Source: DAOTTY01 sp964451095 (GTDB lineage Bacteria > Chloroflexota > Anaerolineae > Aggregatilineales > Phototrophicaceae). From it: a stretch of DNA of 12,045 bases. The position numbers and the translations under genes were made by a program. How positions within the stretch are numbered: the stretch's first letter is position 1; the number at the start of each line of letters is the position of its first letter. The notes below the pieces were generated by a model. The model was not told where the DNA came from and did no database searches. It saw only the letters and a list, made by a program, of their open reading frames with translations. The stretch is from positions 1-12,045 of the forward strand of contig CAYVGI010000146.1 of the NCBI GenBank assembly GCA_964451095.1, read 5' to 3'. Positions 1 through 6,622 of the stretch are shown one piece after another.

Positions 1-2056
1 CGCCCCATTCCCGAACATTTCCGACCAAACCTTTGTTCAGTGTCCGGTGGCTAGTTGTTGTAATACATGGATAGGTGGAGGCATCATGGAACACAGGCAG
101 ATCGCTAAAATCAACAATTTCGATAATGTTTTTTGTTAATAACCATTTTCGTAAATCCTTGCCATAATTTGCTCTAAGCCACTTATTCGCCACAATAATT
201 GAGAAGATGCCATCTTCCTTTAGTAAGGTTACACCTCTTTCCATGAAATATGCGTACAAATCTGCTGTACCTGCATAGGTATCGAATTTCCCTTTAGCGT
301 ATTTCTTAAACTCTTGCCCTAATATTTCCTGCCGCACATACGGCGGGTTCCCAATCACAGCATCAAAGCCACCTGCCGCCATAATCTCCCCAAAGCCGTC
401 GTCGGGGTCGTCCCAGTCAAACACTTTCACGCGCAGCAGGTCTTCCTCGTCAAACATGCCCATCTGCCGGTTGTCGTAAAAATCACTCCCTATCAGGCTG
501 TTGCCCCACTTAATGTTGTCGCTCAGGTCGGGCAGCATCGGCTCCCGGGACTTCTCGAACTGCTGTGTCGTCGTGCTGTCGTTCTCGCCCTCCAGCACCT
601 TCAGCAGCAGGCTCAGCTTGGTCACTTCCACCGCTTGCTGGTCTAAGTCCACCCCGTAAATGTTGTTGGTGAGGATGCGCTTCTTCTCGTTCAGCGTCAG
701 CACGAGCTTGCCGCGCTCATCATCCCGTGTGCGATCTTTACGGTGTTTTTGGGTGCCCTTCTCCGTGTAATAGCGCAGGTGCCAATCCATCAAATATTGG
801 TACGCCCCCAACAAAAAAGACCCACTCCCACACGCCGGGTCAAGCACGCGCAGGGTCGCCACATCGTCCGGTGTTTTGCCGTCTAGCAGCTTGCCTACCG
901 TGTTCTGCACGATGTAGTCCACGATATAGGTAGGGGTGTAGTACACACCGCCCGCCTTGCGCACCTCCGGCTTTTCTTCGATGGTCGCGCCGCCCGTGTC
1001 GCTCAGCGTAATGACCTTGCCCAAAAAGCGCTCGTAAATCTGCCCCAGCATGTCCGCCGGGAACACCTCAAACGCATAGGGGCTTGCCGGGTAGTACAGC
1101 CGATCAATGATGGTGCGCAGCACATCATCGCTCACGGTAATCTGCGGGGAGAGCGTGTCCGGCATGTCGTCGCGCCCGTGCGGGTCGGGGTCGCCCTTTG
1201 CCCGTGGGAAGTGAAACAGTCCGGAGTTGTACGTTTCGTCTGCCTGCCGGAACAGTTGCATCAGGTTGCCGTACACATCGCTGCCCTTAAAGCGCGCCAG
1301 CCGCCCATAGCCCTCCACGCCCCGGTCTTCTGCAATGCGCAAAAACACAATCCGGTCGAGCGTTGCCTGCACAATCTGGTTCAGTTGGCGTTGGGTCAGG
1401 CGCATCTCCGTGTTTTGCATGGCGATGTCCTTCGCCAGCAGTTCGCGCCAGTCCTCCAACTCTCTCAGGAAAACGGCATCTACTGTTTGCTGCCCGCGCA
1501 GTTTTTTCTCATCTGGTGCCCACTCAAACAGCCGTCCATTCAGCACCGCCTCAGGACTCAAATAGCTAACGATCTCATCCCACTTGTCCGCATACTCCCC
1601 ATACTCACAGTAGAAAATCCGCGCCTTGTGTGCAGGATCATTCTGGTCAGGTTGTAGGCGGGTGTTATAAACGGCAAACTCCTGGAAGTCCGTTAGCACG
1701 CTAATAGGCAACTGCGCACTCCAGCCATAGCGCCGCACCTGGAACGCCGGATCAGGGTCAGTCTTCAGCTTGACGGCGGGTAATTTCGTCTCCAAAAAGA
1801 AGCGCAGCTTGCCCCCCTTGTAAAAGGCGTAGTCCGGGTGCTTCACGCGCTTTTTCCCGGCCTCGTCCACCTTTACGTTTGCCTCCAGTCGCACATCGGC
1901 GTCTTTGGGGTCGTTCACGCGCCAGCCCATCGCCTCAAAAAAGTGGTCTACAAACTGCTGGCGCACCTCGGCTTCTTTGTAGGTGGGGGCGGTCACTTCT
2001 GCTTCGCGTGCTTTGAACGCATCCATCAGGACTTGTACGCGAGAGGGCATTGGCAT
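1..2056 (-). CDS. Type IIG (Eco57I-like) restriction-modification protein, C-terminus beyond the window
   Basis: A single polypeptide expected both to cleave DNA and to methylate adenine at N6 at its own recognition site. The frame is open from ATG at 2056 to the window edge (685 codons seen, no stop). The start follows TTAAGGAG with 6 nt spacing. Residues ~1-110 look like a PD-(D/E)xK nuclease, with PD at 74-75 and ETK at 89-91. A helical linker follows, then an N6-adenine methyltransferase domain: GGVYYTP at ~376, motif I DPACGSGSF at 406-414, a Y-G-V-D motif, and the catalytic NPPY at 570-573. The last visible part (DFSDLPVF, then TYPCI) also fits the family. Family members are usually around 1000 residues or more, so the target-recognition region is mostly missing here. 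It has its own promoter. GC content falls sharply just after the NPPY codons. The family call is secure; the specificity cannot be read. Confidence 0.93.
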   Translation of the reverse strand, partial: MPMPSRVQVLMDAFKAREAEVTAPTYKEAEVRQQFVDHFFEAMGWRVNDPKDADVRLEANVKVDEAGKKRVKHPDYAFYKGGKLRFFLETKLPAVKLKTDPDPAFQVRRYGWSAQLPISVLTDFQEFAVYNTRLQPDQNDPAHKARIFYCEYGEYADKWDEIVSYLSPEAVLNGRLFEWAPDEKKLRGQQTVDAVFLRELEDWRELLAKDIAMQNTEMRLTQRQLNQIVQATLDRIVFLRIAEDRGVEGYGRLARFKGSDVYGNLMQLFRQADETYNSGLFHFPRAKGDPDPHGRDDMPDTLSPQITVSDDVLRTIIDRLYYPASPYAFEVFPADMLGQIYERFLGKVITLSDTGGATIEEKPEVRKAGGVYYTPTYIVDYIVQNTVGKLLDGKTPDDVATLRVLDPACGSGSFLLGAYQYLMDWHLRYYTEKGTQKHRKDRTRDDERGKLVLTLNEKKRILTNNIYGVDLDQQAVEVTKLSLLLKVLEGENDSTTTQQFEKSREPMLPDLSDNIKWGNSLIGSDFYDNRQMGMFDEEDLLRVKVFDWDDPDDGFGEIMAAGGFDAVIGNPPYVRQEILGQEFKKYAKGKFDTYAGTADLYAYFMERGVTLLKEDGIFSIIVANKWLRANYGKDLRKWLLTKNIIEIVDFSDLPVFHDASTYPCITTTSHRTLNKGLVGNVREWG

Positions 2057-2090
2057 GGGGCACTCCTTAATCATTAACGTAGCTCATTGG

Positions 2091-2118
2091 ATTATACCCC
2101 GCGTTTGCGGGTTGCCAA
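2091..2118 (-). promoter_or_regulatory. sigma70-type promoter of the R-M gene
   Basis: Read on the minus strand, TTGGCA (2113-2118, 5 of 6 matches to TTGACA) is followed by a 16-bp spacer and a perfect TATAAT (2091-2096). Transcription would start near 2084, about 28 nt before the ATG at 2056. It is the best consensus promoter in the window. Its spacer holds a perfect CCCGC-N4-GCGGG inverted repeat. Confidence 0.7.
2098..2111. promoter_or_regulatory. operator-like inverted repeat, copy 1
   Basis: The plus strand reads CCCGCGTTTGCGGG, a perfect 5-bp inverted repeat around a 4-base centre. It lies exactly between the -35 and -10 boxes of the R-M promoter, where a bound protein would block RNA polymerase. 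A near copy (12 of 14 bases) lies at 2179-2192 beside the opposing promoter. That it is an operator is inference. Confidence 0.4.
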
Positions 2119-2124
2119 ATGTTT

Positions 2125-2162
2125 GTGTGCGGGCAATAACCTGCTCTTGCCCCCGCCCACAC
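2125..2162. repeat. interrupted inverted repeat between the divergent promoters
   Basis: GGGCAA (2131-2136) and TTGCCC (2147-2152) are perfect inverted arms with a 10-base loop. They are flanked by a second arm pair, GTGTG (2125-2129) and CACAC (2158-2162), offset by a few unpaired bases. The structure lies roughly midway between the two operator-like elements. It could be a protein-binding site; a transcript from either mapped promoter would not include it. Confidence 0.35.
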
Positions 2163-2178
2163 CGACTGCAATAGCAAA

Positions 2179-2192
2179 CCCGCTTTTGCGTG
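2179..2192. promoter_or_regulatory. operator-like element, copy 2
   Basis: CCCGCTTTTGCGTG matches the element at 2098-2111 at 12 of 14 positions. It ends one base before the extended -10 box of the CNNM-type gene, so it occupies the place of the promoter spacer. The two copies start 81 bp apart. A shared regulator of the two divergent genes is possible but not shown. Confidence 0.35.
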
Positions 2193-2201
2193 TGCTATAG
2201 T
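2193..2201 (+). promoter_or_regulatory. extended -10 promoter of the CNNM-type gene
   Basis: TGCTATAGT is an extended -10 element (TG-n-TATAGT). No good -35 hexamer lies 16-18 bp upstream, which extended -10 promoters tolerate. Transcription would begin near 2208, about 29 nt before the TTG start at 2237. The same TGCTAnnnT form recurs before other genes in the window. Confidence 0.5.
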
Positions 2202-2236
2202 ATGGGTAACCGAACACAACATGCAGGGTACCCGCC

Positions 2237-3400
2237 TTGATAAGCGCCTTCCAGCAGTTGCTACTGGCACCCGCCAACCCATCCGCAGACGCCGAAGGAA
2301 CAATCGCCGGATTACTGTTCTACATCACCGTTGCGCTGGGCTTCTCGTTCTTGTGCTCCATGTGGGAGGCAGGGCTGCTCTCTAGCTCGCCATCCTACGT
2401 CGAAACACTCGCCAGCGAGGGCAACAACGCCGCCGGGGTGATGAAACGCCTCAAAGAAAACGTTGACCGTCCCATCGCTGCCATCCTCACGCTGAACACC
2501 ATCGCGCACACCGTCGGCGCGGCAGGTGCTGGTGCCCAGGCAACAGCGGTGTTCGGCAGCCAGTGGTTTGGCGTCATCTCCGCCGTGCTCACGCTGCTCA
2601 TTCTCGTCTTCTCGGAAATCATCCCGAAGACGCTGGGCGCGGTCTACTGGCGGCAACTGCTGGCGTTCAACGCCTATTCCATCCGTGGGCTGGTGTTTGT
2701 GCTCTCCCCGCTGGTGTGGATATTCCAGCGCATGACGAGCGGCATCGCGCACGGCGAAGAAACCGTGACGATCACGCGCAGCGAGCTAGAAATGATGGCG
2801 CAGATGGGCAGCACCAGCGGCACCATCGCGGAAAGCGACTATCTCATCCTCAGCAACTTGCTGCGCCTGGACGACGTGCAGATCAGCACGATCATGACGC
2901 CGCGCCCGGTCGTGCTGGCGTTCCAGCAAGACACCACCGTGGACGAGGTGATGCAGAAGACCAACCGCATCCCCTATGCCCGCATCCCCATCTACGATGA
3001 AAACGCAGACGACATCGTGGCATTTGTGCTGCGCCTAGACATCCTAGCTGCCGCTGCCCGCGACGAAGACCACCGCCCGCTGAAGGACTTCAAGCGCGAG
3101 ATGATCTCCGTGCCGGAGACGATTTCCGTAGCGCGGCTGATGAACGAACTGGTCGAGAAGAAAGAGCACATCGCGCTCGTGTTCGATGAGTACGGCGGCA
3201 CTGCCGGTATCATCACCATGGAAGACGCGCTGGAGTCGCTGCTGGGCGTGGAGATCACGGACGAGAGCGACTTGGTCGAGGATTTGCGCTTGCTGGCACA
3301 GCAGCGCTTTGAGCGGCAGCGCGAGATCCTGGGCATTGTCACCGGGGGCTACAACAACGGCACCGAGGCAGAAAAAACTGAAGAAGCCCCCACCGAATGA
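2237..3400 (+). CDS. CNNM/DUF21-CBS membrane protein (hemolysin/CorC-related), without CorC_HlyC domain
   Basis: An inner-membrane protein of the CNNM/CorC family, whose members are linked to Mg2+/Co2+ (or Na+) export; the actual substrate cannot be read. It has 387 residues. The DUF21 transmembrane part covers ~25-165, with hydrophobic segments near 24-43, 79-100, 110-128 and 148-165. Family features are N87..AHTVGAAGAG and SEIIPK (126-131). A CBS pair follows at ~217-345, with the typical D317-EYGGTAGIITMEDALE run. The protein ends at 387 and lacks the CorC_HlyC domain found in many homologues. The start is TTG at 2237, because an in-frame TAA lies at 2207 and the next ATG would cut into the first membrane helix; AGGG at 2225-2228 can serve as ribosome site. 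Its last codons overlap the next gene by 4 nt (ATGA), so the two are probably translationally coupled. Confidence 0.88.
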   Translation: MISAFQQLLLAPANPSADAEGTIAGLLFYITVALGFSFLCSMWEAGLLSSSPSYVETLASEGNNAAGVMKRLKENVDRPIAAILTLNTIAHTVGAAGAGAQATAVFGSQWFGVISAVLTLLILVFSEIIPKTLGAVYWRQLLAFNAYSIRGLVFVLSPLVWIFQRMTSGIAHGEETVTITRSELEMMAQMGSTSGTIAESDYLILSNLLRLDDVQISTIMTPRPVVLAFQQDTTVDEVMQKTNRIPYARIPIYDENADDIVAFVLRLDILAAAARDEDHRPLKDFKREMISVPETISVARLMNELVEKKEHIALVFDEYGGTAGIITMEDALESLLGVEITDESDLVEDLRLLAQQRFERQREILGIVTGGYNNGTEAEKTEEAPTE

Positions 3401-4356
3401 CCCAAACCCTGACCGCCACCGGGCAGCGCGTGAGTGTCATGCTGGGCGTGCTGCTGGCGCTGCTGACGGTCGGCAGTCTGCTGGGGCGCTGGCACTGGGC
3501 ACTGGATGTGCTCTCGCACTTCACGATTGCCTATGCGTGGGGGCTGGCGGGGTGTTTGCTGCTGGGCGCATTGCTGCGCGTGAACTGGCGCTATCTGCTG
3601 GTTATTGCCGCCGGGTTAGTGCCCAATCTGCTGATTTTGCTGCCGTACTACCTGCCCCCAAGCGTGAGCGCCGCGCCCACCGACGATACACAGGTACTCT
3701 CGCTGCTGACGATCAACCTGGGTACCACAGGCGATAACTACCAGCAGGTCACCGATTATGTACAGGCAGCAGACGCAGATTTGCTGCTGTTCACAGAGGT
3801 GCGGCAGGACTTCCTGGAGCACATGGGCGCAACGCTGGCAGCAGACTACCCGCATGTATTCGCAGAGCCATCCCGCTATACGCTGGGGTTGGCGTGGGTG
3901 AGCAAAACCCCATTCCAGCAGACGGAAGTCGTCCGCATCAGCGAGTGGCGGCGCTTTCTGTCTGTGACGCTGGACGTGCAGGGGCAACCCGTGACGCTGT
4001 TTAGCGTGCATCCGCTGCCGCCGCTAAACGGGCGGTGGGCACAGTCCCGCAACGATGAGTTTGAGGTGTTCGCTGCCGAGGCGAACGCCGTGGATACCCC
4101 GCTTATCTTGCTGGGGGACTTCAACGCGGCACCGTGGGCGTACCCGGTGCGTCGCCTGAACGCGGCGGCGAACTTGCGTCCGGGTGGGCATGGGCATGGC
4201 GTTCGCCCGACGTGGTTCTACGCCGGGGTGGTACAGGCACCGTTAGATTACATGCTGGTCTCGCCGGAATGGGATGTGCTGGATTACGCATCAGTCGGCA
4301 ATGTCGGCTCCGACCATGCGCCTGTGGTCGCACAGGTGGCGCTGCGCCCAGATTAA
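3397..4356 (+). CDS. membrane-anchored endonuclease/exonuclease/phosphatase-fold protein (VanJ/YafD-like layout)
   Basis: A metal-dependent phosphoesterase of the EEP fold behind an N-terminal membrane anchor, 319 residues. Hydrophobic segments lie at ~12-29, 38-60 and 66-86, and the EEP domain at ~100-316. The fold's catalytic landmarks are all present: N107 in TINLG, E134 in FTEV, H205 in SVHPLPP, D241 and N243 in GDFN, D284 in LDYML, and D306-H307 in SDH. Three membrane helices plus an EEP domain resemble VanJ-type proteins, proposed to act on lipid-linked pyrophosphates, and YafD-type proteins. The substrate (lipid phosphate, nucleic acid or other) is undetermined. The ATG overlaps the preceding stop by 4 nt and has no strong ribosome site, so translation probably relies on coupling. 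No GC-rich terminator follows. Confidence 0.85.
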   Translation: MTQTLTATGQRVSVMLGVLLALLTVGSLLGRWHWALDVLSHFTIAYAWGLAGCLLLGALLRVNWRYLLVIAAGLVPNLLILLPYYLPPSVSAAPTDDTQVLSLLTINLGTTGDNYQQVTDYVQAADADLLLFTEVRQDFLEHMGATLAADYPHVFAEPSRYTLGLAWVSKTPFQQTEVVRISEWRRFLSVTLDVQGQPVTLFSVHPLPPLNGRWAQSRNDEFEVFAAEANAVDTPLILLGDFNAAPWAYPVRRLNAAANLRPGGHGHGVRPTWFYAGVVQAPLDYMLVSPEWDVLDYASVGNVGSDHAPVVAQVALRPD

Positions 4357-4372
4357 ATCATCACAAACATTA

Positions 4373-4389
4373 CAAAAATGAAATTTTTG
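4373..4389. repeat. AT-rich inverted repeat, possible UP element
   Basis: CAAAAAT-GAA-ATTTTTG is a perfect 7-bp inverted repeat in GC-rich surroundings. It lies just upstream of the likely -35 region (4394-4399) of the TIR gene promoter, the position of an UP element. As a terminator for the preceding gene it would be weak, since the stem is almost all A:T. Confidence 0.3.
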
Positions 4390-4393
4390 GGGC

Positions 4394-4423
4394 TGGTCAA
4401 TACTGCCACCCATTTGCTATCAT
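4394..4423 (+). promoter_or_regulatory. promoter of the TIR-glycosylase unit
   Basis: An extended -10 element TGCTATCAT (4415-4423) has a partial -35, TGGTCA (4394-4399, 4 of 6 matches), 18 bp upstream. The expected start of transcription is near 4430, about 34 nt before the ATG at 4464. It separates this unit from the gene pair upstream. Confidence 0.5.
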
Positions 4424-4463
4424 GCTAAGCGTTAAGGTGTAGCGTTAGCGTGTTGGGAAATTC

Positions 4464-5126
4464 ATGAAAACTTTATCTGGCACAAATTTCCAGCTAAAAA
4501 AAGCGGTGCAGCTTGCCACCAGCGGGCAGCAAGCACAGGCGCGGGGCATCCTGCGGGCGATGGTGGCGTTGGAACCGACGAATTACCAGGCGTGGCTGTG
4601 GCTGGCATACGCCGCAGAAACAGTTGAGGAAAAGCGGGCGGCACTGTTCCACGCGCTGGAACTGAACGAGAAGCCTACAGTCCGCCAAGAGTTCCAGAAG
4701 ACCTATCACCCCGATCACATCCTGGACGCAGCAAGCTACGGGGCTTTTATGTGTTACAGCCGCACCGACGAGCTTTTCGCCGTCGAGTTCGCAGAGCACC
4801 TCAAGCGGCGCAGCCTGCCCGTGTGGATTGATATGCTAGATGTGCCAGAAGATGCAGACTGGAACGAGGCAGTTACCGATGCGCTGGAGGCAAGCGGCGT
4901 GGTGCTGGTGGTTTTGTCCCCAAATTTGCTGCGCAACGAGGAAGCACACGCGGAGATCGACTACAGCCTGCGCCGGGGCAAGATTGTGCTGCCCGTGCTG
5001 TACCGGGATTGCAACTGGGAGCCGCTGCACCTGCCGCACTCGCCAATTGACTTCCGCAAGAACCCGGCAAGCGCCCTGCGCATGATCTACGCCTTGCTGG
5101 GCATCCTCAACAGCCGCAGCCGATGA
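4464..5126 (+). CDS. TPR-TIR domain protein, possible NAD-cleaving effector
   Basis: A 220-residue protein with two parts. Residues ~8-70 are helical with TPR-like spacing (A-R-x-I-L at 26-30, then W44-L-W-L-A-Y-A at 44-50 and a helix ending near 68). Residues ~91-205 form a TIR domain: box 1 as YGAFMCYSRTDE (92-103), then VWID (120-123), VLVVLSPNLL (147-156) and an HAEIDYS segment. E164 in that segment aligns with the catalytic glutamate of NAD-hydrolysing TIR domains such as SARM1. Bacterial TIR proteins are often antiphage effectors that deplete NAD or make signal nucleotides, but others act as scaffolds. The ATG follows GGGAA at 4455-4459. The stop overlaps the glycosylase start by 4 nt. 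The TIR assignment is firm, activity and defence role are inferred. Confidence 0.87.
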   Translation: MKTLSGTNFQLKKAVQLATSGQQAQARGILRAMVALEPTNYQAWLWLAYAAETVEEKRAALFHALELNEKPTVRQEFQKTYHPDHILDAASYGAFMCYSRTDELFAVEFAEHLKRRSLPVWIDMLDVPEDADWNEAVTDALEASGVVLVVLSPNLLRNEEAHAEIDYSLRRGKIVLPVLYRDCNWEPLHLPHSPIDFRKNPASALRMIYALLGILNSRSR

Positions 5127-6031
5127 GGCGCTTGGGCACGCTGCGACCCCAAGCGCCCTACGACCTCCACCGCAGCGCCTGGCTGCTTAACCGCTACCAC
5201 GGCGTGCTGGATATTTACGACGGCACGCACTACCTGCGTGCAGTACGCCTCAACAACCAAACCGCGCTCATCCGTGCCGCACAGACTGGCACCCCAGAAC
5301 ATGCCCAACTCGACATCGACCTGCTAGCGGGTGAATCGCACGACGACCCCATGCTGCTGGCACACGTCCGGTGCATCCTCGCGGTAGACTACCCGGTGGC
5401 ACCGTTTTATGCGTTTGCGCAGGAGCACCCGCGCCTGTTGCATGTCCTCGAACCGTTGGTGGGCTTGCGTCACTTCCAGGCGGAAACACTGTTCGAGGCG
5501 GTGATGATGGTGGTGATTGAGCAGCAAATCTCGCTTAAGGGTGCACTGCGGGCACAGCGGGCGCTCGCAGAGTGGGGTGGGGCGCACATCCAGCACGCAG
5601 GCACAGACTACTACACTTTCCCCAGCGCGGCGCACATCGCCACAGCAGACCACGACACGCTGCACGGAATCCTGAAGATTACACACCGCCGCGTTGACCT
5701 GATGCAGCGTATTGCAAGTGCGGTTGTGGGCGGGGAGTTGCCACTTGAAGCACTGCGCGATGCCCCCTGCGCCGACGCCTACGAGCGGCTGATGGCAATT
5801 AAGGGGGTGGGGCACTGGACGGCGGCGTGGTCGCTCATTCGTGGGGCGGGCTGCTACGACTACGTGGGGCACAATGATGTGGCGCTGCGGGACGCTGTTG
5901 CCTATTACTATTTCGACAGTGAGGAGCGCGTCCCCGCCGCGCAGGTGGCAGCGACGTTCGCTGCCTTTGCGCCCTACAGTGGCATCGCGGCGTTTTACAC
6001 GCTCATGCGCTGGGCAGTTGATCGCTATTAG
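5123..6031 (+). CDS. AlkA-like DNA-3-methyladenine glycosylase (HhH-GPD family)
   Basis: A monofunctional base-excision repair glycosylase expected to remove alkylated purines from DNA, 302 residues, close to AlkA (282). The N-terminal ~110 residues match the position of the AlkA N-terminal beta domain. The HhH-GPD core follows: VIEQQISLKGA (131-141), the helix-hairpin-helix LMAIKGVGHWTA (223-234), and the catalytic aspartate D252 in HNDVALRDA, equivalent to AlkA D238. It lacks the C-terminal cysteine cluster of EndoIII/MutY-type members. The ATG overlaps the TIR stop (ATGA) and has no evident ribosome site, so its expression probably depends on the TIR gene. The stop at 6029-6031 directly abuts the stop of the minus-strand gene. 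The fold and catalytic residue are clear, the preferred lesion is not. Confidence 0.88.
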   Translation: MRRLGTLRPQAPYDLHRSAWLLNRYHGVLDIYDGTHYLRAVRLNNQTALIRAAQTGTPEHAQLDIDLLAGESHDDPMLLAHVRCILAVDYPVAPFYAFAQEHPRLLHVLEPLVGLRHFQAETLFEAVMMVVIEQQISLKGALRAQRALAEWGGAHIQHAGTDYYTFPSAAHIATADHDTLHGILKITHRRVDLMQRIASAVVGGELPLEALRDAPCADAYERLMAIKGVGHWTAAWSLIRGAGCYDYVGHNDVALRDAVAYYYFDSEERVPAAQVAATFAAFAPYSGIAAFYTLMRWAVDRY

Positions 6032-6487
6032 CTACGCCGTGTGCCAGCGCGTGATGTTGGCGTCGATGGCAATTTTGCCCAGCGCTTTCGCGGCGGAAAC
6101 ACGGTGGTGCCCGTCGCTAATGTAGTACACGTCGCCTACCTGGATCACGTCAATGGGCGGCACCTGCGTAATATCGCCCATGATGGCAGTCGCCACGCCG
6201 ACCCAGCGGTTACGGTCGCGGCGGTGCACCGGGTAAAAGTGCTTGTCGAAGCGGTCGTTGCGCCCCTCGGTGCCGCGCACCGCATCCAGGTCAATCGGCG
6301 TGCGTTCCAGGCGCTGCACGGACGTAGGTTTTACGCCCAGGTCGCTGAGGAAGAGCAGGTGATTGCTGCTGTGGGTGAGCGTTGCCCACAGCGCGGCAAG
6401 CTTGCCGAAAAACCACCAGCGGTCAAATAGGGCGGTTGCGTGGTCGCGCATGGCGCGGTTGCGGTCTGGCAGTGAAGTTGCGTACAT
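6032..6487 (-). CDS. ParB N-terminal-domain-like small protein, function unknown
   Basis: A 151-residue protein. Residues ~105-150 hold the recognisable ParB-like motif: a PPIDVIQVGDVYYI strand pair, then DGHHRVSAAKALG (125-137), the position of the ParB phosphate/nucleotide-binding box. The N-terminal half is helical and rich in Trp and Phe (D22-RWWFFGKLAALWATL), and is not the DNA-binding region of a chromosome-partition ParB. It is too short to be a full ParB, and no parA or parS is visible. The start is ATG at 6487, after AGAGG with about 10 nt spacing; upstream codons up to 6523 are open but lack support. It converges on the glycosylase gene with no gap and is divergent from the GTPase-like gene. 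A role in CTP or nucleic-acid binding is only inferred from the domain. Confidence 0.72.
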   Translation of the reverse strand: MYATSLPDRNRAMRDHATALFDRWWFFGKLAALWATLTHSSNHLLFLSDLGVKPTSVQRLERTPIDLDAVRGTEGRNDRFDKHFYPVHRRDRNRWVGVATAIMGDITQVPPIDVIQVGDVYYISDGHHRVSAAKALGKIAIDANITRWHTA

Positions 6488-6493
6488 GGTTAT

Positions 6494-6521
6494 GTTACCT
6501 CTCTGGCGGTTGCCTCCTGGC
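6494..6521 (-). repeat. tandem near-repeat carrying two Shine-Dalgarno-like sequences
   Basis: On the minus strand GCCAGGAGGCAAC (6521-6509) and GCCAGAGAGGTAAC (6507-6494) are near-identical copies with a 15-bp period. The second copy supplies the ribosome site for the ATG at 6487. The first holds a stronger AGGAGG but no start codon at useful distance. Confidence 0.4.
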
Positions 6522-6551
6522 ATGTGCCGCTGCGTGGATTAACAAAGTGTA

Positions 6552-6581
6552 ATGCTACAGCGCGGATATTGGCGCTACAAT
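6552..6581. promoter_or_regulatory. overlapping divergent promoters (GTPase-like and ParB-like genes)
   Basis: On the plus strand GCTACAAT (6574-6581) gives a -10 box TACAAT about 42 nt before the ATG at 6623; its -35 region falls on 6553-6558 and is poor. On the minus strand TTGTAG (6575-6580) and TAGCAT (6552-6557) are 17 bp apart and point to the ParB-like gene. If both work, the two polymerases compete for the same 30 bp. The minus-strand promoter is the weaker call. Confidence 0.35.
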
Positions 6582-6622
6582 GGCAGCACGATAGAAAAGC
6601 GTCAATTCGCGGAGAGCAATGG

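Noticed and set aside
1178..1657. Long open frame on the plus strand
   Set aside because: It is antisense to the methyltransferase region of the R-M gene, whose motifs are unmistakable, and its own translation shows no domain.
4321..4348. Terminator formed by CCTGTG-GTCG-CACAGG and GGCGC-T-GCGCC hairpins
   Set aside because: Both stems lie inside the last codons of the EEP gene before its stop and no T-run follows; they are probably chance in GC-rich coding sequence.
5324..5872. 182-codon open frame on the minus strand
   Set aside because: It lies opposite the HhH-GPD core of the glycosylase gene; its composition is that of an antisense shadow, with no recognisable motif.
6032..6487. Chromosome or plasmid partition ParB
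   Set aside because: Only the ParB-like box is present in 151 residues; there is no helix-turn-helix domain, no parA neighbour and no repeated parS-like site.
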